Positions 1 through 8,896 of a stretch of DNA of 64,000 nt are shown in pieces. The notes under the pieces are model-generated. The model was not told the origin of the DNA. It worked only from the letters and a program-made list of their open reading frames with translations, and did no database searches. The position numbers and the translations under genes are program-made. The stretch's first letter is position 1. Each line of letters opens with the position of its first letter. Origin of the DNA: Desulfovibrio sp. A2 (GTDB taxonomy: Bacteria > Desulfobacterota > Desulfovibrionia > Desulfovibrionales > Desulfovibrionaceae); contig NZ_AGFG01000050.1 of assembly GCF_000226255.1 (NCBI RefSeq), positions 62,001 to 126,000 on the forward strand, in the 5' to 3' direction.

Positions 1-1243
1 CGGCGCGCAGCAGGGTGGTTGTCAGCCGCCCCAGGCAGGCCAGCCGCCGATCGTCTTCGGCAAAGAGCAGCAGCAGTTTCAGCAGGGCCGTCAGCCCCAG
101 CGCTACCTCGTGCTCTACCGCTGCTGCGGCAACCCGCTCCAGCAGGGCCACGCCCGCCTCGGTCCTGCCCTGGCGCAGGCGGATGCTGCCAAGCAGGTCC
201 GCCGCGCGCACGGTGTCCCCGTCGGCCCCGATGGAACTGCCTGACCTGCTTCCGTTGCCCCTGTCCGTCCTGTCCGCATCGTCCGCGACCTGCTCCAGAA
301 AGGCCACGGATTCGTCGAAATGCCCGCCAAAGCGCAGGGCGTGGTGATACTTGGCTTCCGCCTCGTCCAGCCGCCTCGTGCGCAGCATGCCGCCTGCCCG
401 TGTTGCGGCGGCTCTCCCCGCGCCCGATTCGGCCATGTCCCGCAGCACGTCACGCGCCCTGTGCGCGCTGGTGTGGCGGCGCGCGCATTCCTCCTGCCCG
501 CGCGCCGCGATGCGCGCCGCGTCCTTGCGCCCCTCTTGCACGGAACGGATCACCGACACCACGTCGCCGGGCGAGTAGCCCAGGTAGTGCCGCCCTTCGC
601 GAAAGTGGCGCGCCACGCCGTATCCGCGCCTCTCGGTGAGCAGCAGCGCGCCGGAGGCCAGCGCGTGGAAGAAGCGCAGGTTCAGGCCCGAGAAAAAGTT
701 CTCGTTCAGCACCATCTGCGAGGCCGCGAACACGTCGAGCATCCCGGCCGTGGAAACGTCCTGCACCACATTGACGGGAAAATGCTCGCGCAGGTGGCGC
801 AGCAGGTTGCCGCGCTTGGTGCGGTGCGGCGTCACGCGCCCCACGAAGGAAATCAGGTGCCGCTTTTCGGCCGGTGCGCGGAAATCGCCCTCATTGGCGC
901 ACAGGGGCAGCCACCGGGCGTCCACCCCGCCCGCGCGGAACCTGGGCACCGAGGACAGCTGGTCCACGTAGACGTGGTCGAACAGCCGCGCCAGCGGGGT
1001 GAGCCAGAACTCGTTGATCGGGGCGTCGATGCAGTAGGCGGCCAGTCTGTGGCGGCTTGCGGAAATGTCGCGGGGCAGGGCGGTTTCGCCGAAGAGCTCG
1101 ATGAACACCAGGTCCGGGGCGACGCCCTGTTCCTCGATCTGTTCGTCCAGCGTCCGTGCCGGGTCTAGGCGGAAGGGCGCCACGTCGCAGCCGATGCTGG
1201 CGAAGCCTTCACGCAGGAATGAGCCGGAATGGAGTATGCGCAT
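1..1243 (-). CDS. CgeB-like glycosyltransferase, 3' end outside window
   Basis: Reading leftward from an ATG at 1243, the frame stays open to base 1, so the C-terminus lies outside the window. The protein begins MRILHSGSFLREGF. About 130-190 residues in it has SFVGRVTPHRTKRGNLL, then NENFFSGLNLRFFHALASG. The latter resembles the C-terminal signature of CgeB / GT4-like 'glycosyltransferase family protein 1' members (Asn...Phe-Glu/His-Ala-x-Ala-Ser-Gly). After about residue 270 the sequence turns into Ala/Arg-rich helices (RTRRLDEAEAKYHHALRFGG) that look TPR-like, suggesting a transferase with a helical-repeat tail. Sugar donor and acceptor cannot be deduced. CgeB-like proteins often act in flagellin or surface glycosylation, but no such neighbour is visible here. 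It is divergent from the YeiH operon across a 410-bp gap. Confidence 0.75.
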   Translation of the reverse strand, partial: MRILHSGSFLREGFASIGCDVAPFRLDPARTLDEQIEEQGVAPDLVFIELFGETALPRDISASRHRLAAYCIDAPINEFWLTPLARLFDHVYVDQLSSVPRFRAGGVDARWLPLCANEGDFRAPAEKRHLISFVGRVTPHRTKRGNLLRHLREHFPVNVVQDVSTAGMLDVFAASQMVLNENFFSGLNLRFFHALASGALLLTERRGYGVARHFREGRHYLGYSPGDVVSVIRSVQEGRKDAARIAARGQEECARRHTSAHRARDVLRDMAESGAGRAAATRAGGMLRTRRLDEAEAKYHHALRFGGHFDESVAFLEQVADDADRTDRGNGSRSGSSIGADGDTVRAADLLGSIRLRQGRTEAGVALLERVAAAAVEHEVALGLTALLKLLLLFAEDDRRLACLGRLTTTLLRA

Positions 1244-1458
1244 GGCGGTCCGTGTTCGTGAAGGGCTGCGGGGAAGGGGGCGGAGCTTGCGGGCTGCGCC
1301 TGTTCGCAGCCCATGACCGCAGGTCTATCCAAGCCTTGCCGGGCGCGCAACACCGGGTGGTTCTGCACATAGCCCTGGCGTCTCGTCTCCCCATCGTGCC
1401 TTTTCCGCAAGGCGTGGTGCCTTTCCGAGTTGGCGGAGCGCCCCATGCGTGCGCAAGG

Positions 1459-1487
1459 TACATTCTGTAAATACGGTATGTTGTCAA
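1459..1487 (-). promoter_or_regulatory. imperfect operator palindrome with a possible -35 box
   Basis: 1461-1480 is a 20-bp imperfect palindrome of form CATnCnGTAnnTACnGnATG (14 of 20 positions symmetric). Next to it, on the minus strand, is a perfect -35 hexamer TTGACA (1487-1482). Spacing of 17 bp would put the -10 at AATGTA, which is weak. It lies in the 410-bp gap (1244-1653) between the glycosyltransferase and the YeiH operon. I see no other clear signal in that gap, and no GG-N10-GC sigma54 promoter. Confidence 0.35.
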
Positions 1488-1653
1488 TCGGACCACCATG
1501 GTCCCGATCTTGCTCATGTGGTGAGTACTCATGCCGCGCGCCGCGCGCGGCCCGCTGCGGGGGCGGGCTCCCCCGCTCCGGAAACACGCCGGAGGCCCTG
1601 CCACACGCGGCCGCCGGATGGACACCGTACCCACACTGCGCAAGGAGACTCAC

Positions 1654-3093
1654 ATGGCACAAAAAAGGTGGCTGACCGAGGACAAGCTGGCCCTGATCAT
1701 GGGGCTGTTCCTCTTCCTGCTGGGCACGCTCAACTTCGCCGGGGTGGACGCCCTGGGCTGGAGCGTGAAGACCAACGTCTGGGTGAGCGCGGATCAGATC
1801 TTCAGCTCCGCCACGGGCACCTTCAAAAGCATGCCCGGCTATGTCTGCCTGTTGCTGACCTACCTCTTCGTCACGGTATTCCTGTCCGTGGGCGTGAAGT
1901 TTCTGGGCGGCGACGTGCCGAAGTTCGTCAAGTCGTTCACCGTGGTCTTCTTCGTCAGCGCGGGCTGCTACGCCGCTGGCCACTATGCGGTCATCGCCGC
2001 CACCCCCAACCAGGTGGCCAAGCTGGGCATTCCGTGGGCCATGGGCCTGACCGGCGAGGCGGGCTTCATCATCGCGCTGGTGCTGGGCATCGTCATCGGC
2101 AACTTCACCCCCGGCCTTGCGGCCGAGCTGAAGGAAGCCCTGCGCCCGGAAATGTACATCAAGATCGCCATCGTCATCCTGGGCGCGGAACTGGGCGTGA
2201 AGGCCGTGGACGCCCTGGGCCTGGCCTCTTCGGTCATCTTCCGAGGGCTGTGCGCCATCGTTGAAGCCTACCTGATCTACTGGGCCCTCGTGTACTACGT
2301 GGCCAGAAAGCACTTCAAGTTCAGCCGTGAATGGTCGGCCCCGCTGGCCTCGGGCATCTCCATCTGCGGCGTGTCCGCGGCCATCGCCACCGGCGGCGCC
2401 ACCCGCGCCCGCCCCGTGGTGCCCATCATGGTGTCATCCCTCGTGGTGGTGTTCACCTGCATCGAAATGCTCATCCTGCCCTTCGTGGCGCAGTGGGGCC
2501 TGTCGTCCGAGCCCATGGTGGCCGGGGCCTGGATGGGCCTTGCCGTCAAGAGCGACGGCGGCGCCATCGCCTCCGGGGCCATCACCGACGCCCTGATCCG
2601 CGCCAAGCTGCTGGCCGACACCGGCGTGCAGTACCAGGAAGGCTGGATCACCATGGCGGCCACCACCATCAAGATCTTCATCGACGTGTTCATCGGCATC
2701 TGGTCGTTCATCCTGGCCATGGTGTGGAGCGCGTTCATCGACCGCAAGCCGGGCGAACGCATGAAGTTCGGCGAAGTGCTCGACCGTTTCCCCCGTTTCG
2801 TGCTGGGCTACGTGATCACCTTCCTGGTCATGCTGGCCCTGTGCGCCAGCGGGCCGGAACTGCTGAAGTTCGGCAAGGCCACCATCGCGGGCACCAACAC
2901 CTTCCGCGGCCTGTTCTTCCTGATGACCTTCTTCACCATCGGCCTCGTGTCCAACTTCAAGAAGCTGTGGGCCGAAGGCATCGGCCGCCTGGCCGCCGTG
3001 TACGTGGTGTGCCTGTTCGGGTTCATCATCTGGATCGGCCTGTTCATCTCGTGGCTGTTCTTCCATGGCGTGATGCCGCCTGTCGTCTCTTAA
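1654..3093 (+). CDS. YeiH/UPF0324-family putative sulfate exporter
   Basis: A 479-aa polytopic inner-membrane protein. The start MAQKRWLTEDKL follows AAGGAG at 1642. Multiple hydrophobic segments are clear, and the mid-protein motif GISICGVSAAIATGGA matches the conserved Cys-Gly-x-Ser-Ala signature of the YeiH ('putative sulfate exporter') family. It is longer than E. coli YeiH (about 350 aa), with extra segments at both ends and a roughly 60-residue insertion around residues 290-350. It heads a co-directional set with a 57-aa membrane peptide, a membrane sensor kinase and a sigma54 response regulator, so the kinase may sense the transported compound. Substrate is unproven; a sulfur oxyanion or sulfonate is the family expectation. 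Family call is firm, function weak. Confidence 0.85.
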   Translation: MAQKRWLTEDKLALIMGLFLFLLGTLNFAGVDALGWSVKTNVWVSADQIFSSATGTFKSMPGYVCLLLTYLFVTVFLSVGVKFLGGDVPKFVKSFTVVFFVSAGCYAAGHYAVIAATPNQVAKLGIPWAMGLTGEAGFIIALVLGIVIGNFTPGLAAELKEALRPEMYIKIAIVILGAELGVKAVDALGLASSVIFRGLCAIVEAYLIYWALVYYVARKHFKFSREWSAPLASGISICGVSAAIATGGATRARPVVPIMVSSLVVVFTCIEMLILPFVAQWGLSSEPMVAGAWMGLAVKSDGGAIASGAITDALIRAKLLADTGVQYQEGWITMAATTIKIFIDVFIGIWSFILAMVWSAFIDRKPGERMKFGEVLDRFPRFVLGYVITFLVMLALCASGPELLKFGKATIAGTNTFRGLFFLMTFFTIGLVSNFKKLWAEGIGRLAAVYVVCLFGFIIWIGLFISWLFFHGVMPPVVS

Positions 3094-3191
3094 AGGCGAC
3101 AGCCCTCAAGGCAACCATGAAGGCAGCCTGAACGAACGATTCCGAACCGTTGGGCCGCGCCCCGCGCGGCATACGCACAAGGAGCTTGACC

Positions 3192-3365
3192 ATGCAGCTT
3201 GAAGAAAACAAGATCGCCGAAGAAATCCAGAAGATGGAGTACGAGCCTCTTCTGCCCGTGGAAAAGAAGCTCATCGCCTGGAGCCTGACCATCGGGGTTG
3301 TTTCCCTGGTGGTGCTCTACTGGGTGAGCGCCGTCTTCTTCCCCGCCGCCCACGGCGCAGCCTAA
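3192..3365 (+). CDS. 57-aa single-span membrane peptide
   Basis: Starts MQLEENKIAEEIQKMEYEPL after AAGGAG at 3178. The first 30 residues are charged and helical. Residues about 34-52 (AWSLTIGVVSLVVLYWVSAVF) form one membrane span, followed by a short PAAHGAA tail. It lies 98 bp after the YeiH-family transporter and 98 bp before the kinase, and probably accompanies the transporter as a small accessory subunit. No known family is recognised. Coding potential is supported by the ribosome site, amphipathic and transmembrane layout, and operon position. Confidence 0.7.
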   Translation: MQLEENKIAEEIQKMEYEPLLPVEKKLIAWSLTIGVVSLVVLYWVSAVFFPAAHGAA

Positions 3366-3380
3366 CCGCCATCCCCCCTC

Positions 3381-3446
3381 CCGCCGCGTTCCGCGCCCGC
3401 CTGCCCGCCAGTCCGGCAATCAGGCAGACGGGGCGGAGCGCGGCGG
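3381..3446 (+). other. intercistronic stem-loop before the kinase gene
   Basis: Arms at 3381-3399 and 3429-3446 pair with one mismatch and one bulge, and inner CTGCC/GGCAG pairing extends the stem. No T-run follows and the kinase ATG lies 18 bp downstream. It is therefore more likely an RNA-stability or attenuation element separating the transporter pair from the regulators than a full terminator. Confidence 0.45.
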
Positions 3447-3463
3447 GGGCATCGGAACTCCGC

Positions 3464-6019
3464 ATGTCGCACCCCCTCCACGGCAAGATCCAGCACAAGT
3501 TCCTTCTGGGCCTTGCGTGCATCTTCCTGCTGCTGGGGGGGGTGTTTCTCTTTTCGCTTAACCTGCACCTGCGCGAGATGCTGCACATCGAGGCCGAGGC
3601 CAAGGCCGAACTGGTGTTCTCGCACGTCTCGTCGTTGCAGCAGTACGTGCGCGACACCCTGCGCCCCTCGGTGCGCGGGCACATCCCGGACGAGGACTTT
3701 CTGCTGGAGGCCATGAGCACCTCCTTCGTCACCCGCAAGGTGTTCGTGGACCTGAACGGCCAGCGCGAGCAGTACCTGTACCGCCGGGTGTCCATGTCTC
3801 CGCGCAACCCCGCCTCGCAGGCCAACGAACTGGAGCGCGAACTCATCACCGGCTTCCGCAACGACGGTGCCCTCAGGACACTGCGCGGCTACCGGGTCAT
3901 CGACGGGGTGGAGCACTACATCCTGGCCCGGCCCGTGTATTTCGAGGCCGACTGCATGTACTGCCACGGCGACCCGGCCGACGCCCCCCGCGTGCTCCTG
4001 GAGCGCTACGGGGCCGCGCGCGGCTTTGGCCACAAGGATGGCGACCTCGCTGGCATGGACTTCGTGGGCATGCCCGTGGACAGGAGCGTGCAGCAGGTGC
4101 GCGAGGCCATCACCCTGTTCGGCGGCTCGTTCTATGCCGCCGCCGCCGGGGTGTTCCTGCTGATCATCATTTTTTTCAACCGGCTGGTGGTGGCCAACCT
4201 GCGCCGCCTGACCGGCATATTTCGCCAGAACTTCCAGAGCCCCGGCGACCGGAGCATCCTGAACCGGCTGGACGAGGGCGACGAGATCAACTCGCTCATG
4301 GAGGCCTTTGGCGCGTTCGCCGCGCACCTGCGCGAGGCCCGCGTGAAGCTGGAGGACTACGCCGCCAACCTGGAGGACAAGGTGCGCGAGCGCACCGAGG
4401 ACCTGAGCCAGGAGGCCGCCGAGCACCGCACCGACGTGGAGCTGTTCGTGGACCTGCTGGGCGACCTGAACAGCAGCCAGAGCCACGCCGAACTGTTGCG
4501 GGGCGCGCTGCCGCGCATCGCCGCCCGCTTCGGGGCCAGCCGCGCCACCTACCTGTGCGCGCCCATGGGCCGCGAACAGTACGCCTGGCCCACCCCCCCA
4601 AGCCCCGACGACACCGCCCGCATGCCCGAGGACTGGCTGAACGTGGTCAACGCCCGTCAGGTGCGGGTGGAGCCGGGCCGGGTGTTCGTGCCGGTGAGCA
4701 CGTCCGACTTCAGCCGGGGGCTCATGGCTCTGTACTGGGACGACGGACGCACGCCGGACCTGACGCCGGAAGTGCTGCTGGCCCTTGGGCAGCAACTGGG
4801 CATCGCCATCGAGAACCTGGACGCCATAGACGCGCTGCTGCGCCAGAATCGCCTGCTGGAGCTCATCTTCGAGGGCATTTCCGACCCGGTGCTGCTGGTG
4901 GAGGAAGGCGGCACGGTGGTGCTGGCCAACACCTCGGCCCGGGCGCTGGCGGACGGGGTGCGCCCCGGCGCGCGCATCGGCACGTGGCTGGGCTCCATTT
5001 CGGAAAAGGCCCTGGGCGACGGCGGCCTTGCGGCGGCCATCGCCGGGCGCGAGCCCTCGAATCTGGAACTGGAACTGCCGGGGCCGCGCGTGATGGCCGT
5101 GAGTGTCTACCCCCTGCGAGACGGCGGCGACATGGGCCGCGCCGTGGTCTACCTGCGCGACACCACGCTGGAGCGGCGCGTGCGCGCCCAGATGCAGCAG
5201 AGCGAGAAGCTGGCCGCCCTTGGCCAGTTGGCCGCGGGCCTTGCCCACGAGATCAACAACCCGCTCGGGGTCATCAACTGCTACGCCCAGTTGCTGCAAA
5301 AGACCCAGCAGGACCCGCAGGCCCAGGAAGACCTGGAGGTCATCGTGCAGCACACCCAGAAGGCCCGGCTGGTGTTGCAGGACCTTCTGGGACTGGCCCG
5401 CGCCAACCGCACACTGACCGGGCCGTCGGACCTCAACGCCGTGCTGCGCGACATGGCCCAGATATTCCGCGTGCAACTGGAAAGCGCGGGCGCGGACATC
5501 GAACTGAATCTCTCGCGCGACCTGCCCCGCGTGGCGGCGGACGCCACCTCGCTGGAGCAGATTCTGACCAACCTGCTGGTCAACGCCATCGACGCCATGC
5601 CCCAGGGCAAGGGGCGCATCCGGGTGCGCACCGAAACCGTGGGGACCGGCGCAACGGGGGGCGCAACGGGAGGCGCAACGGGCGGCGCGGCGGGGGCGGA
5701 GGCCGAAGGCCATGAACACAGGGGCTACGTGCGCCTGACCGTGTCCGACAACGGCCCCGGCATACCGCCGGACAACATGACCCAGATTTTCGACCCGTTC
5801 TTCACCACCAAGGAGATCGGCAAGGGCACCGGCCTTGGCCTGACCGTGGTGCACGAACTGCTGCGCGACCTGGGCGGCATGGTGGAGGTGACGGGAGACG
5901 GCGGGGCCACCTTCGTCATCACCCTGCCCGTGGCGTCCGATCTGCCGCCCGCATCCGGTGACCCGGACATCGGGGACGACGACGCAACCTGCGCCAACAT
6001 CCAAGGAGACCGCGCATGA
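3464..6019 (+). CDS. membrane sensor histidine kinase with CxxCH sensor domain
   Basis: 851 aa. Transmembrane span at about 12-32, extracytoplasmic domain 33-220, second span about 224-244, HAMP about 246-300, then GAF-like (about 325-455) and PAS-like (about 466-560) regions. HisKA contains LAAGLAHEINNPLG with phospho-acceptor His595, and a HATPase domain (DNGPGIPP, TGLGLTVVHELL) ends the protein. The extracytoplasmic domain resembles DUF3365 (Tll0287-like) and carries C164-MY-C167-H168, a covalent c-type heme attachment motif, suggesting a redox, gas or heme-linked signal. A Gly/Ala/Thr linker made of 12-bp DNA repeats (5650-5695) interrupts the ATPase domain between the N and G1 boxes. Its stop overlaps the next ATG by 4 bp, so the following response regulator is the expected partner. 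Confidence 0.88.
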   Translation: MSHPLHGKIQHKFLLGLACIFLLLGGVFLFSLNLHLREMLHIEAEAKAELVFSHVSSLQQYVRDTLRPSVRGHIPDEDFLLEAMSTSFVTRKVFVDLNGQREQYLYRRVSMSPRNPASQANELERELITGFRNDGALRTLRGYRVIDGVEHYILARPVYFEADCMYCHGDPADAPRVLLERYGAARGFGHKDGDLAGMDFVGMPVDRSVQQVREAITLFGGSFYAAAAGVFLLIIIFFNRLVVANLRRLTGIFRQNFQSPGDRSILNRLDEGDEINSLMEAFGAFAAHLREARVKLEDYAANLEDKVRERTEDLSQEAAEHRTDVELFVDLLGDLNSSQSHAELLRGALPRIAARFGASRATYLCAPMGREQYAWPTPPSPDDTARMPEDWLNVVNARQVRVEPGRVFVPVSTSDFSRGLMALYWDDGRTPDLTPEVLLALGQQLGIAIENLDAIDALLRQNRLLELIFEGISDPVLLVEEGGTVVLANTSARALADGVRPGARIGTWLGSISEKALGDGGLAAAIAGREPSNLELELPGPRVMAVSVYPLRDGGDMGRAVVYLRDTTLERRVRAQMQQSEKLAALGQLAAGLAHEINNPLGVINCYAQLLQKTQQDPQAQEDLEVIVQHTQKARLVLQDLLGLARANRTLTGPSDLNAVLRDMAQIFRVQLESAGADIELNLSRDLPRVAADATSLEQILTNLLVNAIDAMPQGKGRIRVRTETVGTGATGGATGGATGGAAGAEAEGHEHRGYVRLTVSDNGPGIPPDNMTQIFDPFFTTKEIGKGTGLGLTVVHELLRDLGGMVEVTGDGGATFVITLPVASDLPPASGDPDIGDDDATCANIQGDRA

Positions 6020-7431
6020 GCCCCGCATCAACCCCGTGCTGCGGCAGCGTGCTGGTGGTGGACGACGAGCGCGTGTTCGCCGTGGGCCTGGCCCGCCTGC
6101 TGTCCACCCAGTTTCCGGACTGGACCTTCGACGTGCGGTGCAGCGGCGAGGAAGCCCTTTCCGCCCTGATCCACGGCGACTATGCCGTGCTGGTCACCGA
6201 CCTGCGCATGCCCGGCCTGTCCGGCCAGACCCTGATGCAGGAAGCCCTGGCCCAGGACCCCGCGCTGACGGTGATCATGCTCACCGCCTTCGGCTCGGTG
6301 GAAACGGCCGTGGCCGCGCTGAAGCAGGGGGCCTACGACTTCCTGACCAAGCCCATCGACCAGGAGCACCTGTTCCGGGTGGTGGGCAAGGCCATGGAGC
6401 GCGGCGTGCTGCTGCGTGAAAACGGCCGCCTGCGCCAGAAGGCCGCCGACGGCGACCTGGGGCCCATGCTCATCGGCAAGAGCCCCGGCATGCAGCGGCT
6501 GCGCAAGTCCATCGCGGCGGTGGCCGCGTCGGACTACACGGTGCTCATCCGGGGCGAATCGGGCACCGGCAAGGAACTGGTGGCCCGCGCCGTGCAGTCG
6601 CTCAGCCAGCGCGCCGACGGCCCGTTCCTCATGGTCAACTGCCCGGCCATTCCGGATGCACTGCTGGAAAGCGAGCTGTTCGGCCACGTGAAGGGGGCCT
6701 TCACCGGCGCGGACAGGAACCGCAAGGGCCTGTTCATGGCGGCGGACAAGGGCACCATCCTGCTGGACGAAATCGGCGACATTCCCGCCTCGGTGCAGAG
6801 CAAGCTGCTGCGGGTGATCCAGGAGGGCGAGGTGCGCCCCGTGGGCACCAACGAGGCCCAGCGGGTCAACGTGCGCATCCTGGCCTCCACCAATTGCAAC
6901 CTGGAAGCCAAGATCGCCGACGGCAGCTTTCGCGAGGACCTGTACTTCCGACTTAACGTGCTGACCATCAACGTGCCCCCGCTGCGCGAGCGCATCGAGG
7001 ACATTCCCCACATCGCCTCCCACTTCCTGTTCCGGGTGTGCAACGAACTGGGCGTGCCGGAAAAGGAATTCTCCAACGAGGCGTTGTCCTACCTGTCCTG
7101 CCGTCCGTGGCCGGGCAACGTGCGCGAGTTGCTGAACCTGGTGCGGCGCATGGCCGTGTTCTGCCCCGGCGAGCGCATAGAGGGGGCCTTCGTGCATCGC
7201 ATGGAGCACGGGGGCGAGGCGGGGCCGGAGGGCGAGGCGGGCTTTTCGCCCTACAAGGACGCCAAGCAGGTGGCGGTGGACGAATTTACCCGCAGCTACG
7301 TGCACCGGCTGCTGGAACACACCCACGGCAACATTTCCGAGGCCGCGCGCCTGAGCGGGGTGGAACGGTTCACCCTGCAGAAGATCCTGAAACGCATGCA
7401 CATCGACACGGCCGACTACCGCAGGGGGTAG
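6016..7431 (+). CDS. sigma54-dependent response regulator (NtrC family)
   Basis: 471 aa. Receiver domain at 1-125 with VVDDE and phospho-acceptor Asp62 (VTDLRMPG); AAA+ domain with Walker A GESGTGKE; canonical sigma54-contact loop GAFTGA at 227-232; C-terminal Fis-type helix-turn-helix (NISEAARLSGVERFTLQKIL). It is translationally coupled (ATGA) to the upstream CxxCH kinase. Target genes cannot be read off, because no sigma54 promoter was found upstream of the YeiH gene. The palindrome at 1461-1480 is a candidate site but unproven. Confidence 0.92.
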   Translation: MSPASTPCCGSVLVVDDERVFAVGLARLLSTQFPDWTFDVRCSGEEALSALIHGDYAVLVTDLRMPGLSGQTLMQEALAQDPALTVIMLTAFGSVETAVAALKQGAYDFLTKPIDQEHLFRVVGKAMERGVLLRENGRLRQKAADGDLGPMLIGKSPGMQRLRKSIAAVAASDYTVLIRGESGTGKELVARAVQSLSQRADGPFLMVNCPAIPDALLESELFGHVKGAFTGADRNRKGLFMAADKGTILLDEIGDIPASVQSKLLRVIQEGEVRPVGTNEAQRVNVRILASTNCNLEAKIADGSFREDLYFRLNVLTINVPPLRERIEDIPHIASHFLFRVCNELGVPEKEFSNEALSYLSCRPWPGNVRELLNLVRRMAVFCPGERIEGAFVHRMEHGGEAGPEGEAGFSPYKDAKQVAVDEFTRSYVHRLLEHTHGNISEAARLSGVERFTLQKILKRMHIDTADYRRG

Positions 7432-7435
7432 CGCC

Positions 7436-7780
7436 ATGGGAGAACACGACATGGAAACCGCAACCACCCCCGAGGCTGGCGTCGTCAGCCGCGACATCGC
7501 CCGCAACCCTGAACTGGACCGCGTGCTGGACGGCCTGCTGGCCATGCTCCGCGACGGCGAGCGTGATCGCCTGCGCGCCCGCATCGAGGCCGCCGTGGCC
7601 GCAGAGGCGCGTGGCGAGGCCGACGACGCGGCCCGCCAGCTTCGCTTCGTGCAGGACCTGGACATTCTGGTGCACGTGCACGGCCCGCAGTTCATGTATT
7701 CGCGCGGCATCGCCGAAACCCTGCGCGTGGGCGAGGACATCGTGGAGTTGGCGTACGACCTGCAAAAGGCGCTGAAATAG
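7436..7780 (+). CDS. 114-aa conserved-looking soluble protein
   Basis: Begins MGEHDMETATTPE; a second ATG at 7451 is an alternative start. The protein is charged and helical (RDGERDRLRARIEAAVAAEARGEADDAARQLRFVQDLDILVHVHG), with no membrane segment or Cys. It follows the response regulator by 4 bp and looks like the last gene of the YeiH operon. Role unknown. Confidence 0.6.
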   Translation: MGEHDMETATTPEAGVVSRDIARNPELDRVLDGLLAMLRDGERDRLRARIEAAVAAEARGEADDAARQLRFVQDLDILVHVHGPQFMYSRGIAETLRVGEDIVELAYDLQKALK

Positions 7781-8034
7781 GCGCGAACGGTCGACGCGTC
7801 ACCTCAGGAAGAATCGCTCGTGACGGCATTGTCCGTCAGGCTGCATGACCCCCGCTGTACCCGCGCGGCGCGCACGTACCGGCCCTTGCCGAAGTGCGCG
7901 CCGTGTTTTTTGCCCACTCGGCATGGTTCCCAAAGGGGTACTATCTACCCTCGCGGACAGTTCTTGCCTTTTCCCCACCTGCGGGCATCATGGCCCCTTC
8001 CGCAACCCGCAACCGCCCTTCGGGCAGGAGCGCC

Positions 8035-8766
8035 ATGAACATCATCGCTATCAACGGCAGCCCGCGCAAGAAATGGAACACCGCCACCCTGCTCCAGAAC
8101 GCGCTGGACGGGGCGGCGGAACGGGCCACGCAGGCGGGCCGCACCGCCAGCACCGAGTTGGTGCATCTGTACGAGCACGACTACAAGGGCTGCATCAGCT
8201 GCTTCGCGTGCAAGAAGATCGGCGGCAAGAGCTACGGCCACTGTGCCGTGAAGGACGGGCTGACGCCCATCCTGGAGCGCGTGGCGGCGGCGGACGTACT
8301 GCTGCTGGGTTCGCCCATCTACTTCTACACCGAAACCGGCGAGATGCGCTCGTTCCTCGAACGGCTGTTGTTCCCGTACCTGTCCTACACGCCGGGCTAT
8401 CAGCCGCTGTTTCCGCGTCCGCTGCCCACGGGGTTGGTGTACACCATGAACATCCCCGAGGATAAGATGGCCGATTACCAGCAGGACCGCGCGGTGAAGG
8501 CCACCTGGGCCGTCACCCGCAAGATATTCGGTAGTTGCGAACTGTTCCTGTGCACGGACACCTTCCAGTTCGACGACTATTCCAAGTACGTCTCCACCAG
8601 TTGGGACCCGGTGGCCAAGGCCAGGCGGCGCGAAGAGGTCTTTCCGCAGGACTGTGCCCGCGCGCACGAACTGGGCGCGCGGCTTGTCGAGCAGGCCGAA
8701 CAAGCCCTGGCCGCGCCTGAAAGCGGTGCTGCCGCCGGGGTGGACACGGCCGGTGGGCGGTCGTAG
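8035..8766 (+). CDS. flavodoxin-fold NAD(P)H-dependent reductase
   Basis: 243 aa. The N-terminus MNIIAINGSPRKKWNTATLL is the FMN-phosphate loop typical of NADPH-dependent FMN reductases and iron-sulfur flavoproteins. It is followed by GCISCFACKKIGGKSYGHC, a four-Cys stretch resembling the Fe-S-binding loop of archaeal-type iron-sulfur flavoproteins, and by LLGSPIYFYTETGEMRSFLERLL, typical of this fold. AGGAG sits 5 bp before the ATG. A role in flavin-mediated electron transfer or stress detoxification is expected; substrate unknown. Confidence 0.8.
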   Translation: MNIIAINGSPRKKWNTATLLQNALDGAAERATQAGRTASTELVHLYEHDYKGCISCFACKKIGGKSYGHCAVKDGLTPILERVAAADVLLLGSPIYFYTETGEMRSFLERLLFPYLSYTPGYQPLFPRPLPTGLVYTMNIPEDKMADYQQDRAVKATWAVTRKIFGSCELFLCTDTFQFDDYSKYVSTSWDPVAKARRREEVFPQDCARAHELGARLVEQAEQALAAPESGAAAGVDTAGGRS

Positions 8767-8896
8767 GTAGTAGCCTCCATCCCGCATCGTTCCGTCCCAC
8801 CGCGCCCCGCCCTGCGGGTGCGCCACGTGACGCCGCCCGTTTCCGCATCGCGCGGGGCGGGCGGCGCGGGCCACGTTCTTTCCGCGAGGTAGCGCA

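Noticed and set aside
320..1168. Plus-strand frame of 282 codons
   Set aside because: Shadow of the edge-truncated CgeB-like gene, which carries recognisable motifs on the minus strand.
1244..1653. Sigma54 promoter before the YeiH gene
   Set aside because: Candidates with GG (e.g. TGGCGGAGCGCC) lack a GC doublet at the correct -12 position.
3362..6031. 889-codon minus-strand open frame
   Set aside because: It mirrors the kinase gene; composition is His/Gln/Val-rich shadow sequence with no domain, and the plus strand has clear kinase domains.
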